From NCBI GenBank assembly GCA_015064505.1, contig SVSB01000003.1:24122-88121 (forward strand): DNA of 64,000 bases. Direction: 5' to 3'. Both the position numbers and the translations under genes were made by a program. This stretch comes from Oscillospiraceae bacterium (GTDB lineage: Bacteria > Bacillota > Clostridia > Oscillospirales > CAG-272). The notes under the pieces are model-generated. The model was given only the letters and a program-made list of their open reading frames with translations. It did not search any database and was not told the DNA's origin. Positions 19,234 through 29,449 of the stretch are shown one piece after another; position 1 is the stretch's first letter, and every line of letters begins with the position of its first letter.

Positions 19234-20709
19234 TTACCAAGGCATGGATTTTAACGGAAGGGGATCCACGATAAGCGCCTGACGGTTGCAATACTTTTCA
19301 AGCATTCTCATTTTTATATCCGCATATTCGGGGTCGTTATAGCGATTATACCTCTCTTCGGGATCGTTCTTCATATCGTAAAGCTCCCCAAGGGTATCTC
19401 TCGGAAAGGAGGGGGCAAGATCGTGAACGAGGGATATTTTGTAATCCCCGTCGCAAAGCATACTTGCGTAGGCAATAAGATCGCCGCTCAGCTTGGTCTT
19501 GAAGTACTCGCAGAACACGTCATCGCGGAATTTATCAAGAGGCGCTTCCCCCAAAAGCATAGGCAACAGGGAGCGCCCCTGCATACCGGGATGCACGGGA
19601 ATGCCGCACACGTCAAGGAGGGTGGGAGCTATGTCGATAAGCTCCACGAGAGCGTCTGACACCACACCGCTTTGGAATCTTCCCTTCCAATGGAATATAA
19701 GCGGCACGCGCACGCTTGCCTCGTAGAAATAACAGCCCTTAAGATACATTCCGTGATCGCCGAGGCTCTCGCCGTGATCTGCCTGGAAGATTATGAGCGT
19801 ATCCTCCAGCTGTCCGCTTTCCTCAAGATAGTCAAGCACGCGTCCGATCTGCTCGTCCACAAGATCGCAAAGGGCGTAGGAAGCGGCGCGAACGAGGCGG
19901 TGATCGTACTCCGTCATCTCGTCGTACGGAAAATGACCCTTAACGCCGTAAGCGCCGCGATGCTCCTTGCGCTGGGGAGGAGTTTTGCCTTCAAGCTCAC
20001 CCTCGTAATAGTCGGGAAGCGGGATCTTATCCAGCATCGGGATATAACGCTCAAGATAATCCGCAGGGGGATCAAAGGGATGATGCGGATCAAAGCAGTT
20101 AAAGGAGAAGAACCAGGGCTTCTCGCTTATCCGCGCGCTCTTTATGAACTCTATGGTGCGATCAGCACACCATTTTGCCTGACTGTATTCGGCGGGCATA
20201 CCGTTAAACACGTAGGGTGAATCCGCTCTTGCCTCGCGCTTGTTTTCAATACCCATAGTGCGGAGCCATTGTGTATATCCGTTCATAGCCCAATCGTATT
20301 TCGGCTCGTTATCGTGGCTCCAGGCAAAATAATCGTAGCCGTCGTTTATGCGTCTTTCGTGAACCTTGCAGGCGGCGGGAGCACAACCGGAAAGATGAAG
20401 CTTTCCCGCAAGACCGCCCATATATCCCGCATCGTGCAGAATACGGGTAACGAGCGTCTCCTCCTCGGGAATGTCCTGTCCGTTCTGGCGGACGCGGCAA
20501 ACGCGGGCGTATCTGCCCGTAAGGAAGGACGCGCGGCTGGGCGCACAAACGGGCGCCTGACAGTACGCGTGAGTAAAGCGTACGCCGTTTGCCGCAAGAC
20601 GGTCAATATTGGGTGTTCGCACAAGCTCGTTTCCGTAACAGCCAAGCATATCAAGCCTTTGCTGATCGGTGCAAAGCCATAAAATATTAGGGCGCTTAAC
20701 GGTATCCAT
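19234..20709 (-). CDS. Sulfatase (arylsulfatase/heparan-type)
   Basis: RPNILWLCTDQQRLDMLGCYG; CAPSRASFLTGR formylglycine-type motif; DHGESLGDHGMYLKGC. Confidence 0.95.
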   Translation of the reverse strand: MDTVKRPNILWLCTDQQRLDMLGCYGNELVRTPNIDRLAANGVRFTHAYCQAPVCAPSRASFLTGRYARVCRVRQNGQDIPEEETLVTRILHDAGYMGGLAGKLHLSGCAPAACKVHERRINDGYDYFAWSHDNEPKYDWAMNGYTQWLRTMGIENKREARADSPYVFNGMPAEYSQAKWCADRTIEFIKSARISEKPWFFSFNCFDPHHPFDPPADYLERYIPMLDKIPLPDYYEGELEGKTPPQRKEHRGAYGVKGHFPYDEMTEYDHRLVRAASYALCDLVDEQIGRVLDYLEESGQLEDTLIIFQADHGESLGDHGMYLKGCYFYEASVRVPLIFHWKGRFQSGVVSDALVELIDIAPTLLDVCGIPVHPGMQGRSLLPMLLGEAPLDKFRDDVFCEYFKTKLSGDLIAYASMLCDGDYKISLVHDLAPSFPRDTLGELYDMKNDPEERYNRYNDPEYADIKMRMLEKYCNRQALIVDPLPLKSMPW

Positions 20710-20816
20710 AAACATCCTCCGCAACTTTTCTTACCACAATTATATTAAAGTAATTGCAAATTGTCAATTGCCGTGTAAAATTTATAAAACCAGCAAGCTT
20801 GCAAAAAGCTTTAAAA

Positions 20817-20857
20817 CACAAAAAATGCTGTTGACCGCAGTCAACAGCATTTTTATT
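20817..20857. terminator. Hairpin terminator
   Basis: aaaaaatgctgttgacc gc a gtcaacagcattttt. Confidence 0.8.
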
Positions 20858-21963
20858 TACTTTATCTCGGAGCTGTCGCAGAGGACGAGAGAGCTGTAAA
20901 GGAACAGCACGTCTGCATCGTTAAAGTCAACGAACATACCAAGCACCATGGGATTAACTCTGCGGGTGTCTATTACGGTTATCTCGGAATATGCCCCCGT
21001 AAGCAGAGGCGCTATTGCGCTTCCGTAGGAATCGCGGAAAATAACGAGCTTACGGTCGGTCTGTGCATCGGGATCGGTGATCTTCAGAAGTCCAAGGTTA
21101 CCGCCGCCGATGAAGAATTCGTAGCCGTCCTTGCCGTCAAGCTTCGTTTCGTCGTACATAGGCATCTCCTCGCCCGTGGTCTTGTTATCGTAAAGAGTGA
21201 CCACTGCGCGGTCGATAGCCGCGGAGGTAAGATACTTGATAGTATCGGGCTTTACGGGAAGCGCCGCCTGACCGACGTACACACCGTTGAAGCTCTCGGA
21301 AGCCGTATGCTCCGTAAAATCGCCGGAAAGCTGAACGCCCATAGCGGCGGCAAGCTTCTCTGCGACGGGAACGAGCGCTTCCTGCTTCCAGTGGGTATCG
21401 GTCTTATAGTAATCGTCTATCTCCAGCACGGAGAAGAGATCAATATATTCCGCATAGCTCATTCCGTCCTTTACGGTATTTACCATTGCCTCGTAATCGG
21501 GCTTAAGTCGGAAATCGTCCGCAAAATAGTTCTTATCGGGAACGATGGAAAGGTATATCTTGGAGTTTGAATCCTTAAGATACTTGTCGTAAACTGCGTT
21601 AAGCTTATTTACGGCGTTCTCAACGCTTCCCTCGTTGGGGAACTGTATCTTTACGATATATCCGTCCTTATCAATATACAGATCGTTGTTCTCAAGCTGC
21701 ATAAGGAGATACTTGGAGGCAAAAGCCTTGATACCGCGGAAACCGTCGCGGAAGGGGAAATTTTCAACGGTGTAAGTATCGAATTTGCCCATGAACTTGC
21801 CGCTTACGATGGAATCAAAGCTCACCTCGGGAAATTTTTCAAGGGGTCTGCGCTCGCTGTCCGAATATCCGCTCTTGGGCAATACCACGAAGAGGAAAGA
21901 AAGCGCGAACAGAAGCACGGCGGAGGTGATGACTATTATACGGTTTTTGATCTTAACAGACAT
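20857..21963 (-). CDS. DHHW/AlgX-AlgJ-like SGNH-fold polysaccharide acetylation protein
   Basis: Single N-terminal TM; YKTDTHWKQEALVPVAEKLAAAMG; VIFRDSYGSAIAPLL; adjacent MBOAT gene. Confidence 0.8.
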   Translation of the reverse strand: MSVKIKNRIIVITSAVLLFALSFLFVVLPKSGYSDSERRPLEKFPEVSFDSIVSGKFMGKFDTYTVENFPFRDGFRGIKAFASKYLLMQLENNDLYIDKDGYIVKIQFPNEGSVENAVNKLNAVYDKYLKDSNSKIYLSIVPDKNYFADDFRLKPDYEAMVNTVKDGMSYAEYIDLFSVLEIDDYYKTDTHWKQEALVPVAEKLAAAMGVQLSGDFTEHTASESFNGVYVGQAALPVKPDTIKYLTSAAIDRAVVTLYDNKTTGEEMPMYDETKLDGKDGYEFFIGGGNLGLLKITDPDAQTDRKLVIFRDSYGSAIAPLLTGAYSEITVIDTRRVNPMVLGMFVDFNDADVLFLYSSLVLCDSSEIK

Positions 21964-21974
21964 TTTTTACCTCC

Positions 21975-23405
21975 TTAAAATCTGAAATACAGGAACGAGC
22001 TGAAGGAGCCGTCCACAAGCCAAGCGGTAACGAGAACGAGCATCGCAACCACGAACAGCGTCTCAAGCACAGCAGAGACCGCTATCCACGTGCGGCTCTT
22101 TCCTTCCGCGTTTGCTCCGTCGGTAGCAAAGAGCTTTCTTGCGGTGGTTGCAACGATGGGCGTTGCGCCAACGATACCGCAAACGAACAGAACTGCAAAG
22201 TTACGCAGATAGTAGACCGCTTCCTTTGAAACGAGGGGAAGTCCGCCCGCACCGAAAAGACTTCCGATATCGGACACAGCGGTCTTCATATCCGCCGCGT
22301 TAAAGAGCACGAAGCTGATAAGCACGAAGAACAGCGTATATACGTGTGCAAGAACCTTGCTCTTCTTCAGGAACTTGCCGAGGAAGAATTTCTCCACGGT
22401 AAGAAGCACCGCAAAGTAAAGTCCCCAGATAATAAAGTTCCACGCCGCACCGTGCCAGAAGCCCGTAAACATCCAAACCACGAGAATGTTGAAGATGTGG
22501 CGACCCGCGCTTACGCGGTTACCGCCCAGGGGAATATACACGTAATCGCGGAACCAGGTGCCGAGTGACATATGCCAACGGCGCCAGAACTCGGTGATAC
22601 TGCGGCTGATATAGGGATAATTGAAGTTCTCAATAAAGTCAAAGGCAAATATCTTGCCAAGACCGATAGCCATATCGCTGTATCCCGAGAAATCGAAGTA
22701 CAGCTGGAGCATAAACGCGATGGCGTACATCCACACGAAGAGAACGGATTTATCGTCCGAAGCGCGGAAAATAGCAACCAGCTCACCGAAGGAATCCGCA
22801 ATCAGCACCTTTTTTGCAAAGCCGACGGCAAATCTGCGGATACCGTAGGCGGTCTTTTCAAAGGTGTGCTTTCTTTCCTTGAGCTGTGCCGCAACGTCCA
22901 CGTATCTTACGATAGGACCTGCAATAAGCTGGGGGAACATTGCAATATAGCAGGCAAGGTCAAGGGGATTTCTCTGAGCCGGAGTACCGCGGTATACGTC
23001 AACGGTATAGCTGATTATCTGGAAGGTATAAAAGCTTATACCAACGGGAAGAGCTATCTCCTTGAAGGGGATATCCACCCCGGGAATAAGATTCAAATTA
23101 TCGATAAAGAAGTTCGTATACTTGTAATATACGAGGAAGGACGCGCTTATGATAACGGAAATTATCATAAAAAGACGGCGCAGCTTGATATTCTCCCTGT
23201 ATTTTTCCATAAGAAGTCCGAAGACGTATCCGCAGGCAACGGAAACTATCATCAGCACCACGAGCTTCGGCTCGCCCCAGGAATAGAACACAAGGCTGAA
23301 TGCAAGCAGGACTATATTCTTTAAATATATTTTCGGCATAACGGCGTACAGCACGAGCGTAGCCGCCAAAAATACGTATAAAAATGTGATACTTGAAAAC
23401 AGCAA
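21975..23405 (-). CDS. MBOAT family O-acyltransferase (AlgI-like)
   Basis: Polytopic; LYFDFSGYSDMAIGLGKIFAFDFIENFNYPYISRSITEFWRRWHMSLGTWFRDYVYIPLGGNR; GFWHGAAWNFIIWGLYFA. Confidence 0.95.
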   Translation of the reverse strand: MLFSSITFLYVFLAATLVLYAVMPKIYLKNIVLLAFSLVFYSWGEPKLVVLMIVSVACGYVFGLLMEKYRENIKLRRLFMIISVIISASFLVYYKYTNFFIDNLNLIPGVDIPFKEIALPVGISFYTFQIISYTVDVYRGTPAQRNPLDLACYIAMFPQLIAGPIVRYVDVAAQLKERKHTFEKTAYGIRRFAVGFAKKVLIADSFGELVAIFRASDDKSVLFVWMYAIAFMLQLYFDFSGYSDMAIGLGKIFAFDFIENFNYPYISRSITEFWRRWHMSLGTWFRDYVYIPLGGNRVSAGRHIFNILVVWMFTGFWHGAAWNFIIWGLYFAVLLTVEKFFLGKFLKKSKVLAHVYTLFFVLISFVLFNAADMKTAVSDIGSLFGAGGLPLVSKEAVYYLRNFAVLFVCGIVGATPIVATTARKLFATDGANAEGKSRTWIAVSAVLETLFVVAMLVLVTAWLVDGSFSSFLYFRF

Positions 23406-23438
23406 GGCGATTCTCCGTTCAAAAAGACTTATTTACAA

Positions 23439-23470
23439 ATATATCGGCCGACTCGCATCGGCCGATATAA
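23439..23470. terminator. Hairpin (putative terminator)
   Basis: tatcggccgactcgcatcggccgata inverted repeat. Confidence 0.55.
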
Positions 23471-23487
23471 ATTAACGCAGTATTATA

Positions 23488-24111
23488 TTAGCCAATGGGG
23501 GACTCAAGGACAAGCTTTGCGCCCTCTATGGTGCTAAGAGTGGTGGTCTTGAATGCCTCAACTACCTGACCGTTACCGAAAGCGGAAAGAAGAGTGTTGC
23601 CGCCGAGGTCAACGATGATGAGAGTCTCGGGGAAGCCGCACATCCACTGTCTTGCAAGGATGTTGGACTTGATGGTCTCAACGGAAGCGTCCTTGTCTGC
23701 GGCGTCAACGAAGTGGTAAGCGCCTGCAGTGAAGGTGTTTGCGTTCATCATGTGCATAAGGGAAGCGGCGCTGTCGATCTTGGAAACGAGGTCTGCGGGG
23801 AAGCCGAGCATTGCGTTGATGTTCTCGCCTGCCTCAGCAGCGGTAAGACCAAACTTTCCGGGGCCGTCCATTACCATGTTCTCATAATCTCCGCCGCCTG
23901 CTGCGAACTTGAAGTCCTCAGGCATAGCAGCCCAGATCTTGGTGAAAGCATCAAGGGGATCAACTGCCTGAACGACGGGAGCGTCGGTTACGGGCTCGGT
24001 GGTAACTGCGGGGTCGGTGGTAACTTCGTCATTTCCCTTGTCGGAATTGCCGCAAGCAGCAAAGGAAAGCATCATAACGAGGGTAAGGGTAAGTGCAAGG
24101 ATCTTTTTCAT
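23488..24111 (-). CDS. Small secreted lipoprotein, unknown function (DUF4358-like organisation)
   Basis: MKKILALTLTLVMMLSFAACGNSDKG lipobox; acidic mature protein. Confidence 0.6.
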   Translation of the reverse strand: MKKILALTLTLVMMLSFAACGNSDKGNDEVTTDPAVTTEPVTDAPVVQAVDPLDAFTKIWAAMPEDFKFAAGGGDYENMVMDGPGKFGLTAAEAGENINAMLGFPADLVSKIDSAASLMHMMNANTFTAGAYHFVDAADKDASVETIKSNILARQWMCGFPETLIIVDLGGNTLLSAFGNGQVVEAFKTTTLSTIEGAKLVLESPIG

Positions 24112-24268
24112 TTTCTTTTCTCCTGATTTTATGTTTGTTTTTTTATTTTTGATCTTTATGCTTCGGGTCTTTTTCAAAAGCAACAGCCCTATAGACGAGG
24201 CACGTTTCCATAAGGTTCCCGCTTTTTAAAAATTTTTTTGTTTTTTTTGATGAATTTTTATATTCCCT

Positions 24269-24841
24269 TCAGCCGAATATCGCATCGTAAAAAGCGCGGG
24301 CAACAACGGCGCTTCCCTCGGCGGACGGATGGCTTCCGTCGGGATGATACACTTCCGTTCCCTCCGCATAAGCCGCGCGGAACGCATCTCCCGCAAGAAC
24401 TACCCGAGCAGAATTTTCCTCACCTGCGCGAAGATAAGCTTCCTTTAAAAGAAGGTGCATCTCTCCGTGAGTCCAGCCGTTCTTTTCAAGGACCTCACTT
24501 CCCTCTCTTCTGCCCCAGGTCTGATAGAACAGAGGTGTGGCACCGTTCTCACGCACAAGCTTGCACATACGGGCTGCGTCAGCAAGGAATGACTCCGTGT
24601 GTGCCGCAGGGCGCACGCTCTGCTCCTGCAAAACGATATAGTCGTACTTATTCTCTGCAAGCTTTGCGCGCAGTTCCGCAGCCTTATCGTTTCCGTCGGA
24701 AAGATAATGGGCAAAGGAGTAGCCGCCGCGGGTCACGGAATCTGTCTCCACAGTCTTTCCATGCTCCTTGCAAAGGTCAAGAAATAGCTGCAGCATATCA
24801 TTAAAATAAGTGTAAGAATTGCCAACAAAAAGAATTTTCAT
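24269..24841 (-). CDS. SGNH/GDSL-like hydrolase
   Basis: MKILFVGNSYTYFNDM; YDYIVLQEQSVRP; YHPDGSHPSAEGSAVVARAFYDAIFG. Confidence 0.8.
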   Translation of the reverse strand: MKILFVGNSYTYFNDMLQLFLDLCKEHGKTVETDSVTRGGYSFAHYLSDGNDKAAELRAKLAENKYDYIVLQEQSVRPAAHTESFLADAARMCKLVRENGATPLFYQTWGRREGSEVLEKNGWTHGEMHLLLKEAYLRAGEENSARVVLAGDAFRAAYAEGTEVYHPDGSHPSAEGSAVVARAFYDAIFG

Positions 24842-25061
24842 AACTCTTCCTTATTATAAACATACGTTTCCATTTTCAATCGGATTATACCAAACATTTC
24901 CACCTTTGTCAATGGATTTTGACCATAAGGCGGTTTTGCGCATATCCTATTATTGAAATGTCGAATTATGCAATTCAATATTTCCCGCAAAGTGAGTTTT
25001 TTGCGGTTAAAACATGTCCCATGGCGGGAAAAATATAGTACCGCCATGAAAGGATGAGATA

Positions 25062-25514
25062 ATGAACACCATTAAAAGAGGAGATATATTTTACGCAGAC
25101 CTCAGTCCCGTCGTAGGATCGGAGCAGGGTGGACTCCGCCCCGTGCTTATCGTGCAGAACGACGTAGGCAACCGCTACAGCCCCACCGTGATCGCGGCAG
25201 CCATAACCAGCCGTATGACCAAGACCCGTCTCCCCACTCACATTGATATATACGCAACGGATGCGGGGCTTGCAAAGGACTCCGTAGTTCTTCTGGAGCA
25301 GATAAGAACCATAGACAAGCAAAGGCTTAAAGAAAAAATGGGGCATCTTTCCGAGAGGATGATGGCAGAAGTGGACGAAGCGCTGTACGTCAGCTTCGGG
25401 CTTACGGCACAGCCATCCGCCACACAGAGGTATTCACAAAGGAACGAGGGAGCGGTGGCATCCGCAGGCAACGGGGCGATACAGGCAACGAAAAATCACG
25501 GCACCACCCTTTGA
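25062..25514 (+). CDS. Type II toxin-antitoxin MazF/PemK-family endoribonuclease
   Basis: [71 protein letters not shown]. Confidence 0.95.
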   Translation: MNTIKRGDIFYADLSPVVGSEQGGLRPVLIVQNDVGNRYSPTVIAAAITSRMTKTRLPTHIDIYATDAGLAKDSVVLLEQIRTIDKQRLKEKMGHLSERMMAEVDEALYVSFGLTAQPSATQRYSQRNEGAVASAGNGAIQATKNHGTTL

Positions 25515-25628
25515 TCGCTGTTAAAAAAATAACATTTTCCGCTATTTTTCTTTTATTCTATTGATTTCTTGTCAATAGGGTGCTAAAATATATCTATTAA
25601 CAATTTTAGGATGTTAAGGAGAATAAAC

Positions 25629-26588
25629 ATGGCACTTGTTTCCACAAAAGAAATGTTTGAGAAGGCGTACAAGGGCGGCTACGCTGTCGGCGCTTTCAAC
25701 ATAAACAATATGGAGATCATTCAGGCTATCACCGAGGCGGCAGCCGAGGAGAAGTCCCCCGTTATCCTTCAGGTAAGCGCAGGCGCACGTAAGTACGCAA
25801 AGCACGCGTACCTTATGGGACTTGCAAAGGCAGCAGTTGAGGACAGCGGCGTTGACCTTGCTCTCCACCTTGACCACGGCGCAGACTTTGAGATCTGCAA
25901 GGCCTGCATCGACGGCGGCTTTACCTCCGTTATGATCGACGGTTCCCACCACGCATACGAGGACAATATCGCACTTACCAAGAAGGTAGTTGAATACGCT
26001 CACGCTCACGGCGTTGTCGTAGAGGGCGAGCTTGGCGTTCTTGCGGGCGTTGAGGACGACGTTGTTGCAGAGCAGTCCTCCTACACCCGCCCCGAGGAGG
26101 TTGAGGACTTCGTTACCAGAACGGGCGTTGACTCCCTCGCCATCTCCATCGGTACCTCCCACGGCGCTTACAAGTTCACCCCCAAGCAGTGCACCAGAAA
26201 CGAGCAGGGCATCCTTATTCCCCCTCCGCTCCGTTTTGATATCCTTGAAGAGATCGAAAAGCGTCTCCCCGGCTTCCCCATCGTGCTTCACGGTGCTTCC
26301 TCCGTTCCCCAGGAGTTCGTACATGAGATAAACGCACTGGGCGGCAAGCTTCCCGATGCAGTGGGCATCCCGGAGGAGCAGCTTCGCAAGGCAGCCTCTA
26401 TGGCAGTTTGCAAGATCAATATCGACTCCGATATCCGTCTTGCAATGACCGCAGGCATCCGCCGCGTATTCTCCGAGACCCCCGATATATTCGACCCCAG
26501 AGGATACCTCTCCGTTGCCCGTACCGAGGTAAAGAAAATGGTTCAGCATAAGATCCGCAACGTGCTCGGATCCTCCGGAAAGGCGTAA
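25629..26588 (+). CDS. fba: Class II fructose-1,6-bisphosphate aldolase
   Basis: GYAVGAFNINNMEIIQAI; LHLDHGADFEICKACIDGGFTSVMIDGSHH; KINIDSDIRLAMTAGIR. Confidence 0.95.
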   Translation: MALVSTKEMFEKAYKGGYAVGAFNINNMEIIQAITEAAAEEKSPVILQVSAGARKYAKHAYLMGLAKAAVEDSGVDLALHLDHGADFEICKACIDGGFTSVMIDGSHHAYEDNIALTKKVVEYAHAHGVVVEGELGVLAGVEDDVVAEQSSYTRPEEVEDFVTRTGVDSLAISIGTSHGAYKFTPKQCTRNEQGILIPPPLRFDILEEIEKRLPGFPIVLHGASSVPQEFVHEINALGGKLPDAVGIPEEQLRKAASMAVCKINIDSDIRLAMTAGIRRVFSETPDIFDPRGYLSVARTEVKKMVQHKIRNVLGSSGKA

Positions 26589-26598
26589 AAAGTATTTT

Positions 26599-26632
26599 AT
26601 GTCGGGCAGCCGCGGCTGCCCGACACTTTTTT
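26599..26632 (+). terminator. Terminator after fba
   Basis: gtcgggcagccgcggctgcccgac perfect palindrome then ttttt. Confidence 0.8.
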
Positions 26633-26640
26633 AAGGAATT

Positions 26641-27366
26641 ATGAAACACACGAGAAATTTCAAGGTCAATTTTCACGATACCTATCCAAACGGACTTCTC
26701 CGCCCCTCCGCCGTTATCAAGGAGATGCAGGAGGCGGTGAACCTATGCTCCGAGGAGCACGGCCCTTCCGGGGACGAGCTTCGCAAAATGGGCTACGCCT
26801 TCGTTGTCAGCCGTATGACCGTCAGCATTTACGGAGATATGCGCAAATACGAGGATCTTACCGCAAGCACTTGGGCAACCGATGCGGGCGGCGCCTTCAG
26901 CTATATCCGTTGCTTTGAGATAAGAAGCGGTGAAAGACTTCTTGCCGAGGGCATTGCCACCTTTGCTATGATAGATATTGAAAGAGGCAGACCCGTAAAG
27001 AAGGGCACGGTTGAGCTTCACTACTGCGCAGACGAAATATCCATGCTTGACGCACCCACCCGTCTGCATATGCCCGATCAGGAATTTTTCGCCCTTGCGG
27101 GAGAGCATACCGTTGCTCTTTCCGAATGCGATGAGAACGGGCATATGAACAACACCCGCTATGCGGATATGCTTTGCGATTTTATTCCCAATATGAACGG
27201 CAGAAGAGTGCTTACCTTCAGCATAGCCTATCTGGCGGAAGCAAAGTTCGGCGAGGAGCTTAAGGTGTACCGCTGCGAGAGCGACGACGGTGTGTTCTCC
27301 ATGCGCACCGTGCGCGGCGACGGAAGGACCAACGTTGAAGCGGAAATAGTTACAGAGGATATCTGA
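26641..27366 (+). CDS. Acyl-ACP thioesterase family protein
   Basis: FKVNFHDTYPNGLLRPSAVIKEMQEA; ...YAFVVSRMTVSIYGDMRKYEDLTASTWA; DENGHMNNTRYADML. Confidence 0.85.
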   Translation: MKHTRNFKVNFHDTYPNGLLRPSAVIKEMQEAVNLCSEEHGPSGDELRKMGYAFVVSRMTVSIYGDMRKYEDLTASTWATDAGGAFSYIRCFEIRSGERLLAEGIATFAMIDIERGRPVKKGTVELHYCADEISMLDAPTRLHMPDQEFFALAGEHTVALSECDENGHMNNTRYADMLCDFIPNMNGRRVLTFSIAYLAEAKFGEELKVYRCESDDGVFSMRTVRGDGRTNVEAEIVTEDI

Positions 27367-27367
27367 T

Positions 27368-28084
27368 ATGTATAAATACGAAACTCACTGCCATACGAAG
27401 GAAGCAAGCAAATGCGCCCGCTGGTATGCGGAGGATTGCGTAAAGCACTACAAAAAGCTTGGCTACGACGGCATTTTTATCACCGATCATTTCTTCAACG
27501 GAAGCAGCTGTATCTCTAAGGACATTCCGTGGAGCGAGATGGTGGAGCAGTATATGTCCGGATATGAGAACGCCAAAAAAACGGGCGACGAGCTCGGCGT
27601 TGACGTTTTCTTTGGAATTGAATTCAATTACGGACAAACGGAGTTTCTTATCTACGGTATAGACAAGGAATTTCTTCTGGCGCATCCCGATTGCCACAAG
27701 ATGGAAATGCGCGAATTTATAGAGCTTTGCCACGAGCAGGGATATTTCTGCGTGCACGCTCACCCATTCCGCCAGCGCGGATACATAAAATGCCTGCGCC
27801 TGTACCCCGAGGTAACGGACGCCGTGGAGGTAATAAATTCCGCCCACCCCGGCTCCCCCGAGGAAGGCTGGCTGTTTGACGACAGAGCAAGAGAATACGC
27901 CCGCTCCTTCAACTTTCCCGTTACGGGAGCCTCCGATTGCCATTACGATGCGGAGCCATGGATGGGCGGCGTATATACCGAGGAAAAAATAACCTGCTGG
28001 CAGGATTATGCGGATATGGTAAAGGGCTTCCGAGTTGCCCCCTTCCGCACGCCAAACCCCTTTGTTCCGAAAACCGAAGAATAA
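27368..28084 (+). CDS. PHP domain-containing phosphoesterase
   Basis: MYKYETHCHTKEAS; YDGIFITDHFFNG; CVHAHPFRQRGYI; SDCHYDAEPWMGGVYTE. Confidence 0.85.
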   Translation: MYKYETHCHTKEASKCARWYAEDCVKHYKKLGYDGIFITDHFFNGSSCISKDIPWSEMVEQYMSGYENAKKTGDELGVDVFFGIEFNYGQTEFLIYGIDKEFLLAHPDCHKMEMREFIELCHEQGYFCVHAHPFRQRGYIKCLRLYPEVTDAVEVINSAHPGSPEEGWLFDDRAREYARSFNFPVTGASDCHYDAEPWMGGVYTEEKITCWQDYADMVKGFRVAPFRTPNPFVPKTEE

Positions 28085-28088
28085 GCAA

Positions 28089-28123
28089 AAGACGGCGGGA
28101 GCACGCTCCCGCCGTTTTTGTGT
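28089..28123. terminator. Bidirectional hairpin terminator
   Basis: acggcgggagc acgctcccgccgttttt. Confidence 0.75.
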
Positions 28124-28126
28124 CTT

Positions 28127-29245
28127 TTATTTCTTATCCGCAAACTTTTTGTCCGCCATAGACGCGTACATGGAGAACTTTTTGATCTCCTCGGGGTCAT
28201 AGGGGCGGTAATTCTGGCGGAGCAGATCGTGCTGCCATTTGTATATATCCAGTTTTTCGCCTCTTGTATAACGTATCCAGCAAGCCTCCCACGGCTCGTG
28301 CCCTCTGAACTTGCCGTTTACGAATCCCCAGTTGAACACACCGATATTATTGTTATAGTAAAGGGGCAGATGGGTCGCCACGTTGTTATGCTGAACTCTG
28401 TGGAGCCACTCGGTATTAAGCATAGGTCTGTTATACCGGCGAAGGAAATCGATAACTCTTACGGAGTGATCGAGAGAGCCGTAATCGTGATAGCTTATAA
28501 TATCGGAAAGCTCAATGGCTATAGTTTCTTCCTCCGTAAGGATATTGGTCTTGGGCATTCTCCAAACGTCGGCGCAAAGAGGCTGAATGGGATCGTAAGA
28601 GCGGAATATCTCAAAGGCGCGCTTCATATGGGGAACGCTTAAGGTGCCTCTTGAGCTGTTACCGGGCTCGTTCCAGATATTCCAGACGATAACTCTCTCG
28701 TCCTTTGCGTATCGGCTTGCGAGATCGTCTACGTATTGATAGAACTTTTCCGCAAGCTCGGGCTCGTCAACGGGGCTGTAAAGAGGCTCGTGCTTTACAC
28801 CGGGAACGGGAGGTGACGGGGGCTCCGTGGAGGGGAATATACCGGGGATCATTTTATAATCATTGGTGAATGAGCCGTGGAACAGCCCGTTATTTATCTC
28901 TCCGAACTGCGGTTCTCTCTTGGGTCTGCCTCCGTCACTGATAAGAACGAACAGAACGCCAAGTCCGTTTTCCGCGGCAATGGAAAGAAACTCCTCCACG
29001 TTTTTAAGAAAGCTCTCGCGCTGATACATCCAGACGTCGAACGCAAGGAACTGACGTACGGCGTTAAAGCCGATCTGCTTTGCAAGAGCAAGCTCGCGGC
29101 GGATGGTCTGCACCTTTTCCGCGTGGTTATATTCCTGCCACATCTCCACCCATCCGGAGCAATCGGAGGGCACGAAGTTAAAGCCGCGTATCCAAGGACG
29201 AGAGTTATACCATTCCCACGCCTTTTCATTTGACCATTTTTCCAT
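28127..29245 (-). CDS. GH5/clan GH-A-like glycoside hydrolase
   Basis: MEKWSNEKAWEWYNSRPWIRGFNFVPSDC; AKQIGFNAVRQFLAFDVW; VIVWNIWNEPGN (acid/base NEP); LNTEWLHR; internal Met start preferred over the track start. Confidence 0.82.
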   Translation of the reverse strand: MEKWSNEKAWEWYNSRPWIRGFNFVPSDCSGWVEMWQEYNHAEKVQTIRRELALAKQIGFNAVRQFLAFDVWMYQRESFLKNVEEFLSIAAENGLGVLFVLISDGGRPKREPQFGEINNGLFHGSFTNDYKMIPGIFPSTEPPSPPVPGVKHEPLYSPVDEPELAEKFYQYVDDLASRYAKDERVIVWNIWNEPGNSSRGTLSVPHMKRAFEIFRSYDPIQPLCADVWRMPKTNILTEEETIAIELSDIISYHDYGSLDHSVRVIDFLRRYNRPMLNTEWLHRVQHNNVATHLPLYYNNNIGVFNWGFVNGKFRGHEPWEACWIRYTRGEKLDIYKWQHDLLRQNYRPYDPEEIKKFSMYASMADKKFADKK

Positions 29246-29391
29246 TTTTCTTCCCTTTCCTTTGTTGATATAGATTGGTAAGTGCTTGTTTACAAGTACA
29301 GTATACCAAACAGCTTGGTAAATGTCTATGGATTTTTCCATAATTGGGGTTTCAAAAAAACCGTAAAAATTCTTGTTAAAATACAACAAAA

Positions 29392-29449
29392 CGGCGGGAG
29401 CAAGCCCCCGTCCTACCACATTATCGCAGAGCCGGACTTGCTCCCGCCG
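29392..29449. repeat. Imperfect hairpin, REP-like candidate
   Basis: 13-bp perfect arms cggcgggagcaag / cttgctcccgccg around a 32-nt loop that itself contains cccccgtcc...gccgga. Confidence 0.45.

Noticed and set aside
24842-25061. Possible antitoxin gene before mazF
   Set aside because: No ORF with RBS and antitoxin-like sequence is seen on the plus strand; the 69-aa minus-strand ORF here lacks antitoxin character.
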